NCBI GenBank assembly: GCA_036260805.1
Contig: DATALZ010000086.1
Span: 1 to 8,552, forward strand
Source of the DNA: Thermocaproicibacter sp036260805
GTDB taxonomy: Bacteria; Bacillota; Clostridia; Oscillospirales; Acutalibacteraceae
DNA length: 8,552 bases
Reading direction: 5' to 3'
The translations under genes were made by a program, and so were the position numbers. Shown here in pieces: positions 1 through 6,100 of the stretch; position 1 is the stretch's first letter; each line of letters opens with the position of its first letter. The notes under the pieces were generated by a model. That model was not told the DNA's origin. It saw only the letters and a program-made list of their open reading frames with translations, and ran no database searches.

Positions 1-21
1 CCCCCCGCCTACGGCGGGGGG
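1..21. terminator. GC-rich hairpin at window edge
   Basis: Positions 1-9 and 13-21 form a perfect 9-bp GC-only stem with the loop TAC. No T-run follows on the + strand, and what follows on the - strand lies outside the window, so the terminator role is uncertain. It resembles the inner part of the larger hairpin at 3002-3042 and directly precedes the same repeated AT-rich tail. It may be the truncated end of a longer stem. Confidence 0.45.
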
Positions 22-67
22 ATGAACACAAGCTAATTCTATAATTAAACTGGCAATGCTGTAGTTA
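16..67 (+). repeat. Dispersed intergenic repeat, copy 1
   Basis: The 40 bases at 24-63 match 3043-3082 at 32 of 40 positions without gaps. In both places the element follows a run of G and the sequence ATGARCACA, and contains CTAATTC and AATTAAACTGG. Both copies lie in intergenic DNA beside a GC hairpin, so this looks like a small non-coding dispersed element rather than chance similarity. Confidence 0.6.
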
Positions 68-70
68 ACC

Positions 71-76
71 TATAAT
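71..76 (+). promoter_or_regulatory. Possible -10 element of the cooS-like gene
   Basis: TATAAT at 71-76 matches the sigma-A -10 consensus and lies about 43 bases before the start codon. No good TTGACA-like -35 box is found 16-18 bases upstream. A second TATAAT at 40-45 and TACAAT at 92-97 are alternatives, so the assignment is weak. Confidence 0.3.
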
Positions 77-104
77 TCAAATTCGTCTGGATACAATAGA
101 AAAA

Positions 105-111
105 AAGGAGG
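105..111 (+). promoter_or_regulatory. Ribosome binding site setting a GTG start
   Basis: AAGGAGG, a full anti-Shine-Dalgarno match, ends 7 bases before the GTG at 119. There is no ATG at that distance. This spacing is the reason for choosing the GTG start. Confidence 0.85.
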
Positions 112-118
112 CTAAACA

Positions 119-2032
119 GTGGGAGAAAGAATATTAGAGAAAACGGAAGGCCGGGTGAGTTACCACGATTCCGTTGAAGAGATGCTGAAAAGGATTCGTG
201 AAGACGGTCTGTCCAACGCATTTGACCGATACGCACTTCAGGAAAAAATCCGGTGCAAATTCTGTTTGGAAGGAATGAGCTGCCAGCTTTGTTCTGATGG
301 CCCCTGCCGCATCAACGAAAAAGGCGGTCAGGTGAAAGGCGTATGCGGAATCGGCCCTGATGCAATGGCAATGCGCACCCTTTTGCTGCATAATATTATG
401 GGCGCCGGAACTTACAGCCATCATGCTTACGAAGCTTTCCGTACTCTCAAAGAAACCGCGCAGGGGAAAACCTGTTTTCAGTTGAAGGACACTCAAAAGC
501 TAAAATGGATGTGCGAAAAGGTTGGAATCAGTACCAATCAAAGTGACAGTGACATGGCCGTAGCATTAGCCGATCTGCTGAACGCTGAAATGTCAAAGGA
601 CGCCGGTCAGCCCGCCATCATGGTCGAGGCATTCGCGCCGAAAAAGCGGAAAAATGTATGGAAAAAGCTGAACATCTACCCGGCTGGCGTAATCCACGAA
701 GAGCAGAACTGTGTCGCAAGCTGCCTGACCAATGTGGATGGAGACTATGCTTCTCTTGCCAAGAAAGCACTCCGGCTTGGATTAGCTACGATTTACACGG
801 CTCAAATCGGTCTCGAAATGGTTCAGGATATTCTATACGGTACCCCAACACCGCATGAAGTGAATACCGACCTGGGAATTATGGACGCTGATTATGTAAA
901 CATCGTTTTCAACGGGCACCAGCCATGGGTTGGCGCTGCGACGCTGCAGAAAGCGAAAACCCAGGAGATTCAGCAGAAAGCCCGGGATGCCGGTGCGAAA
1001 GGGATCCACATCGTAGGCTCCATTGAAACCGGACAGGAACTATTGCAGCGTTTCCCAGTAGACGACGTTTTTGTCGGCCTGATGGGCGACTGGCTCACCA
1101 TTGAACCACTGCTCGCAACCGGAACCGTAGATGTGCTTGCCATGGATGAAAACTGCTCTCCGCCGGCAATTGACCAATACGCGGAAAAATACCAGGCCGC
1201 GCTGGTTAGCATCAGCACAATCATCGGTGTGCCTGGACAAAGCGAGCTTTTGCCCTATCATCCGCATAATGCCGGTAAAATGGCAGATCGGCTCATTTGT
1301 GTCGCAATTGAGAACTTTAAAAAGAGACATGGAAATATTACCCCGATCGTACCACAGAAAACGCAGAAAGCAATTGCGGGATTCTCAACAGAAGCCGTTC
1401 TGGGCGCCCTCGGCAATAAGCTTGACCCGCTGGTTGACGTCATTAAGGCGGGTAAAATAAAAGGCGTCGTAGCTCTCGCCAGTTGCTCCACTTTGAGAAA
1501 CGGCCCGCAGGATTGGAACACAATCAATCTTGTGAAGGAACTGATTAAAAAAGATATTCTTGTTGTAAGCTGCGGATGCGGCAACCATGCTCTTGAGGTT
1601 GCGGGGCTTTGTACTGCCTGCGCGGCAGAGAGTGCCGGTCAGGGTCTGAAGGAAGTATGCAATCTGCTTAAAATCCCGCCGGTGCTCAGTTTTGGTACCT
1701 GCACGGATACCGGCAGGATTTCCATGCTCGTAACTGCGCTTGCAGATTTTCTGGATGTTGACATTCCTCAGCTTCCAATTGCCGTTACGGCTCCGGAATG
1801 GATGGAGCAAAAGGCAACCATCGACGGAATTTTTGCAATAGCGTATGGAGCATACACGCATCTGTCCCCCACACCGTTTATTACCGGTGCACCTAACCTT
1901 GTAAAACTGCTGACCGAGGACGTAGAAGGGCTTACAGGCGGCAAAGTCATGCTCGGAGACGATCCGGTTCAGGTAGCAGATGATATTGAAAAAGTAATCC
2001 TCGAAAAACGCAAAGCTCTTGGGCTTGAATAA
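119..2032 (+). CDS. cooS: CooS-family protein, deviant (hybrid-cluster-type) carbon monoxide dehydrogenase homologue
   Basis: This is a full-length (637 aa) member of the anaerobic Ni,Fe-CODH family, cytoplasmic and by family a homodimer. The N-terminal CX2CX4C plus a later Cys (C55, C58, C63, C76) should bind the B-cluster. C46 and C49 form a CX2C D-cluster motif at the dimer interface. C-cluster ligands aligned to CODH-II are H267 (in NGHQP), C346, C456, C487 and C528 (in GTCTD), and the lysine base is K565. The ligand equivalent to Cys295 is replaced by glutamate E303, in GSIETG. His93 is replaced by Tyr99, and Ile567, next to the Ni site, by Asp569. CooS-V of C. hydrogenoformans, which also lacks a canonical cysteine, holds an Fe/S/O hybrid cluster, does not use CO and reacts slowly with hydroxylamine; I infer similar chemistry here. 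The gene is alone in its unit, with no maturation (cooC) or ferredoxin (cooF) gene in the window. Family membership is very likely; CO oxidation is doubtful. Confidence 0.95.
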   Translation: MGERILEKTEGRVSYHDSVEEMLKRIREDGLSNAFDRYALQEKIRCKFCLEGMSCQLCSDGPCRINEKGGQVKGVCGIGPDAMAMRTLLLHNIMGAGTYSHHAYEAFRTLKETAQGKTCFQLKDTQKLKWMCEKVGISTNQSDSDMAVALADLLNAEMSKDAGQPAIMVEAFAPKKRKNVWKKLNIYPAGVIHEEQNCVASCLTNVDGDYASLAKKALRLGLATIYTAQIGLEMVQDILYGTPTPHEVNTDLGIMDADYVNIVFNGHQPWVGAATLQKAKTQEIQQKARDAGAKGIHIVGSIETGQELLQRFPVDDVFVGLMGDWLTIEPLLATGTVDVLAMDENCSPPAIDQYAEKYQAALVSISTIIGVPGQSELLPYHPHNAGKMADRLICVAIENFKKRHGNITPIVPQKTQKAIAGFSTEAVLGALGNKLDPLVDVIKAGKIKGVVALASCSTLRNGPQDWNTINLVKELIKKDILVVSCGCGNHALEVAGLCTACAAESAGQGLKEVCNLLKIPPVLSFGTCTDTGRISMLVTALADFLDVDIPQLPIAVTAPEWMEQKATIDGIFAIAYGAYTHLSPTPFITGAPNLVKLLTEDVEGLTGGKVMLGDDPVQVADDIEKVILEKRKALGLE

Positions 2033-2039
2033 ATTTAAA

Positions 2040-2133
2040 GCGCCCCGAAATGAACTGCACTCTTGAATTCGACATGTTCAATGATCCACATGTCTGATTT
2101 TCAAGTGCATTTCAAAACAGGGCGCCGTTTTTT
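2040..2133 (+). terminator. Extended stem-loop terminator after cooS
   Basis: GCGCCC (2040-2045) pairs with GGGCGC (2120-2125), followed by six T at 2128-2133. Inside it, GAAATG pairs with CATTTC, and an interrupted GCAC/CTTGAA arm pairs with TTCAAGTGC. At the tip GACATGT (2071-2077) pairs with ACATGTC (2088-2094). On the - strand the same structure runs into CTTTAAATTTATT, so it may also stop transcription of the convergent flavoprotein gene. Confidence 0.8.
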
Positions 2134-2166
2134 ATTATGAACCGGGTGCAATACTCCGCCGCTAAT

Positions 2167-2781
2167 TTATCTTATGAAATTTGTTGATACTCTGGGCTCT
2201 TTTTCCGGAGCAGCCAAATTTGCCTGATGTATGGATTTTAACAACCATGCCATATTGTTCGCCACGGTTCTCACCGTTTGCAGTCCTTCCAAATCGCGTC
2301 GTACTTCATCCGGCGTGTTTCCGTGTACCGAATTCCAGTATTGGGAAGATACAACCGGCATTCCGCTGATTGTAAAATACTTATTCAGCCTGTCGAATGC
2401 TGCACTGGCTCCGCCGCGGCGGCAGCTGACCACGCAGGCGGCCGGTTTTCCGAACAACGTAGACGAGCCGCTGTAAAAAATTCGGTCAAGGACTGCGCAC
2501 AGCGCTCCGTTCGGCCCGGCATAATAAACCGGCGAACCAATTATGACTCCGTCCGCCTGCTGCATTAACCCGAGCAGTTCATTGCAAACGTCGTCATTAA
2601 AAGCGCATTTTCCTGTTTGCTTACACTTTCTGCAGGCAATGCATCCGCGTACCGGTTTTCTGCCAATCCAATAAAGAATTGGTTCTATTCCGTTTTTCTC
2701 AAGGGCGTTCGCTGCTTCCGACAGGGCAGTATAGGTGCAGCCTTTCTCGTTTTGGCTGCCATTCACTAAAAGCACTTTCAT
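2167..2781 (-). CDS. Iron-sulfur flavoprotein, flavodoxin / NADPH-dependent FMN reductase superfamily
   Basis: The 204-aa protein has a flavodoxin-like fold. It opens with a beta strand (KVLLVNGS) and an FMN-phosphate loop (GSQNEKGCT, residues 8-16). Cysteines C47, C50, C53 and C59 follow in CX2CX2CX5C spacing, the compact motif that binds a [4Fe-4S] cluster in iron-sulfur flavoproteins such as Methanosarcina Isf. The segment SPVYYAGPNG (83-92) is the family's second flavin-contacting loop, followed by the LDR helix. Such proteins pass electrons between ferredoxin or NAD(P)H and small acceptors in the cytoplasm; the acceptor here is unknown. An AAAGGA-type ribosome binding site near 2791-2796 lies 9 bases before the ATG. 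The gene converges on cooS and is not in its operon, so a shared electron-transfer role is only speculation. Confidence 0.85.
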   Translation of the reverse strand: MKVLLVNGSQNEKGCTYTALSEAANALEKNGIEPILYWIGRKPVRGCIACRKCKQTGKCAFNDDVCNELLGLMQQADGVIIGSPVYYAGPNGALCAVLDRIFYSGSSTLFGKPAACVVSCRRGGASAAFDRLNKYFTISGMPVVSSQYWNSVHGNTPDEVRRDLEGLQTVRTVANNMAWLLKSIHQANLAAPEKEPRVSTNFIR

Positions 2782-2819
2782 GGTACAAAATCCTTTCTAA
2801 ATGGCCTGTACCTTTTCAG

Positions 2820-2864
2820 AAGTCGATTACCATCGGCTAAAAGCAGATGGATAACCGACTTTTA
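2820..2864 (-). promoter_or_regulatory. Inverted repeat in the leader of the flavoprotein gene
   Basis: AAGTCG-ATTA-CCATC on the left faces GATGG-ATAAC-CGACTT on the right, an imperfect stem of about 14 pairs with a loop near 2835-2845. It lies about 40-80 bases upstream of the ATG at 2781. It could be an operator or an RNA leader hairpin; I do not recognise a known riboswitch. Confidence 0.35.
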
Positions 2865-2882
2865 AAAATGGCAAACTTCGGA

Positions 2883-2952
2883 CAAACTCATTCTATCCTT
2901 TTCTGCATACGGGTATCTGCTTCCTTACAAAAATAACTGATATATGAGTTTG
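2883..2952 (-). promoter_or_regulatory. Second, widely spaced inverted repeat upstream of the flavoprotein gene
   Basis: CAAACTCAT (2883-2891) is the exact inverted complement of ATGAGTTTG (2944-2952). A competing partner GGCAAAC at 2870-2876 could pair with GTTTGCC at 2948-2954, so two exclusive pairings of the leader are possible. On the - strand the stretch between holds only very short open frames. The role is not known. Confidence 0.25.
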
Positions 2953-3001
2953 CCGTAGGATGCAGCGCATTAGAGCAACTCCATTTCAGACTGCGAAATA
3001 A

Positions 3002-3042
3002 AATGTGCTCATTCCCCGGATTCGGCGGGGGATGAGCACATT
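3002..3042 (-). terminator. 17-bp stem terminator of the large surface-protein gene
   Basis: AATGTGCTCATTCCCCG (3002-3018) pairs with 3026-3042 through 17 positions with one T-G wobble and a 7-base loop. Read on the - strand it is followed by TTTTATTT, giving a typical intrinsic terminator about 60 bases after the TGA stop at 3105. Its right arm leads directly into the dispersed repeat. Confidence 0.75.
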
Positions 3043-3091
3043 GAGCACAAACTAATTCCACAATTAAACTGGAAGCACTGTAAAAGTAAAC
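3027..3091 (+). repeat. Dispersed intergenic repeat, copy 2
   Basis: This is the second copy of the element at 16-67. It has about nine extra bases (a partial repeat of GAGCACA) and 80 percent identity over the 40-base core. It is attached to the hairpin at 3002-3042. Confidence 0.6.
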
Positions 3092-3104
3092 AAGGCCGCA
3101 TGGA

Positions 3105-6100
3105 TCAGAATATTCCGAACTGCCTTGTGGAATCGCCTCTGGGCCTTATGCCTGTTTTCACGTCGACCCGCACGGATGCGTGGGTCAACAGGTGGTTTTT
3201 ATTGTCGTACACGTCGAACATGATATACGCCGTGCCAGTCCCCTTGCCTATGACCTGATAATTTCCGTTTTTCAGCCTGATGACCGCTGCAACTTTATCG
3301 TTGGTAGAATAGTATTTTACACTTGCTGCTTTCGTTCCGGGCAGACGCAGGCCAATCTGATATTGGCCATTAGCCGGCATCTGATAATTCAGCGTGTCTA
3401 AAACAATCGCGTTCCCCACGCCTGCTACAGCGTAATCGCCGAAATGATCAGTGGAAAAGACAAGGTACCCGTTTTCCACAACCGCGTTCATGTCGGTGAA
3501 TTTTTTCGTGTCCGGTTCACAGCGGAAAACACGCGGCGTACCGCGAACACCGGCCGGAAGCGGAATTTTCACCCGAACAGTACCGGTAAAGGAAACCGGA
3601 CTTCCATTCTGGTCAAGCAGAGAAATATTACGCAGTTCCGGAATATTGATGACGCCTGTACTTGGACCCGCAAGCAGAGAGGTACTGAAATCTGCCGTCT
3701 GTCTGTCGTCCCGCGCTGGTTTTGTGACGGAGAGCGAAATTGAGCTAACGTACGACGGGAACGTTGCGCCAGAAAGGTCAGCCTCTACCCCGACAGCAGC
3801 ATCTGTCAAACTGGACGGCAGAGTTGGAGAGAAAGAACCTGCCGACGGAGATTCCGCCGTGACGGTAACCGGAACCATGATGCCGCCAACCTGGTTGTAA
3901 TCCGTTGTGTCGTTTGGTATGAAAATTACATTGTAATTGCCGGATGCCGTTACCACCGTATCCGGGACCGCCCACTCAAATTTGCCGTGAACTGCCGCAC
4001 CATTCGTGTCCACCATGCTCCCACCAGTCAGAGTGGACATGGAAAGCTTTGAGCCATAATTTATTTGGGAAGCTGTCGGTTTTGCAGAAACGACTGAAGT
4101 TATTTTTCCCGGTGTGTAACCAATTGTTACGGAATCCGCCTGCGCATAGCGGTCATTTGCTGCCGGAATATAAACAGCTGTCAGCCAAACCTCATTTCCG
4201 TCCGTCGGTGTCCAGTTTGTCTGCGCCATGCCGTTTGTCACTGGAGAAGATCCAAGCATTTTGCCGCTTCCGGTGGTGAATTGAACGGCTCCCGGAAGTG
4301 TCACCGTGTCGTTGAAATAATATCTTTTTATGGTCGCACATAGCGTAACCGATTCACCGACTTTTACGATGGATGGCGTCGGCATGGTAATGTTCAGCCG
4401 TAGTTTGCCATTCTTGTCGTAACAACCGCTGATATCTTTGCCGCTTGCGTCTTTCGCGCCCGTGCCCAGAATCACGCTGTTCATGAACTGCGGACGGCTG
4501 GTGTCCGGATTAGCCGCGTTCGTTCCCGCCGAAAGCAGTTCCACGTTGGGAAGCGGTTCCGCCGTATTGCTGTCACCCACGGTCAGGGTGCCACCGCCGG
4601 TGCTGCCGTAGCCGGAACCGATGTCATAGCCGCTGTTCTGCCCCTTGGCGGTAACTTCCGTGTCCAGGCCGGAAATGGTCACGGTGCCGCTCGAGCCACA
4701 AGAACCGCCGCCGATGCCCGCGGCATATCGACCACCGTTTGCTATGACGGTGCCGCCGGTGATTTTAATCGTGCCGCCCGCGCCGGATTCTCCGCCGCCG
4801 ATGCCCGCGCCGCTATTGCCGCCGGTCGCATTGACGGTGCCGCCGGTGATCGTAATGTTGCCACCCGCACCGCCTGAGCCGCCGCCGATGCCCGCGCTGC
4901 AGTCCGCGCCGTTTGCCGTGATGGTGCCGCCGGAAATTTCAACGGTTCCACAACTATTAAGGTAATTTCCGCCGATGCCCGCACTACCCAGATTACCGGT
5001 TGCCGTTAGGGAGCCGCTTTCCGAGATATGCACCGTGTTGCCAGCATTTACCGCAAGGCCAGCGCGATTACTGGAGCTTCCGCTTGTGTCAAGTGAATTG
5101 CTGCCAACGAGCGTAATGTCCGCTTCCGCGAAGGCTTGAGGGCTTCCCACTTCGAACGCGGCAGCGTGGGCAGGCTTGGCATGGACGTCTCGAAGCGTAA
5201 TATTCTGTGTGCCGCTCTGCACGGCGATGGAATGCTGAATTGTGCCGCTGTTCTTCTGCGTAATGAGGTATCCGCTGTTCTGCGGACCGCGTTGAACGGA
5301 ACTCCCGCCCACCGTAGCCCCCGTGTCTGTAATCTCAATGTCGCCATCGTCAAGGTACAGCACCGGCCGTGTTGAGGATACGTTCCCGCTGCCGTCATAT
5401 TCTTTTCCGGTGCTGCCGGTAATAATTTGGCAGTTTCTGTATTTCGGCGGCGCAGATTGTGTATCCGGATTGACCGCATTCGTATTAAAGGAAGAATCGC
5501 TGTTCAGCATGGCCACGGCTGCGCCGCCTGAAACTGCAAGGCTGCCGCCGTTGCTGTTATTATTACCGGAACCAATGTCCCTGCCGCCGTTCTGCCCCTT
5601 GGCGGTAACATCCGTGTACGGGCCGGAAATGGTCAAGGTGCCGCCCGCGCCTCCATAGCCGCCGCCAATACCCGCGCCGTTGTCCCCGCCGGTTGCCGTG
5701 ACGCTTCCGCCGCTGACGGTAATGGTGCCGCCCGCGCCTTTAAAGCCGCCGCCGATACCCGCACTGCCGTCCCCTCCGGTTGCCGTGACGCTTCCGCCGC
5801 TGACGGTAATGGTGCCGCCTGCGCCGCCTACACCGCCGCCGATACCCGCGCCGCAATTATTACCATTTGCTATGACGGTGCCGCCGGAAATCGTTATGTT
5901 GCCACCCGTACCGTTTGCGCCGCCGCCGATGCCCGCGCTGCCATTTTCACCGTTTGCCGTAACCGTGCCACCTGAAATTTCTACGATACCACAGCTTTGA
6001 CAATTGTCTCCGCCGATGCCCGCACTACCCACATTACCGGTTGCCGTTAGGGAGCCGCTTCCCGAGATATGCACCGTGTTGCCAGCATTTACCGCAAGGC

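Noticed and set aside
134..1950. Several 60-158 aa open frames on both strands inside cooS
   Set aside because: They overlap a full-length gene with conserved metal-ligand motifs and have no motifs of their own.
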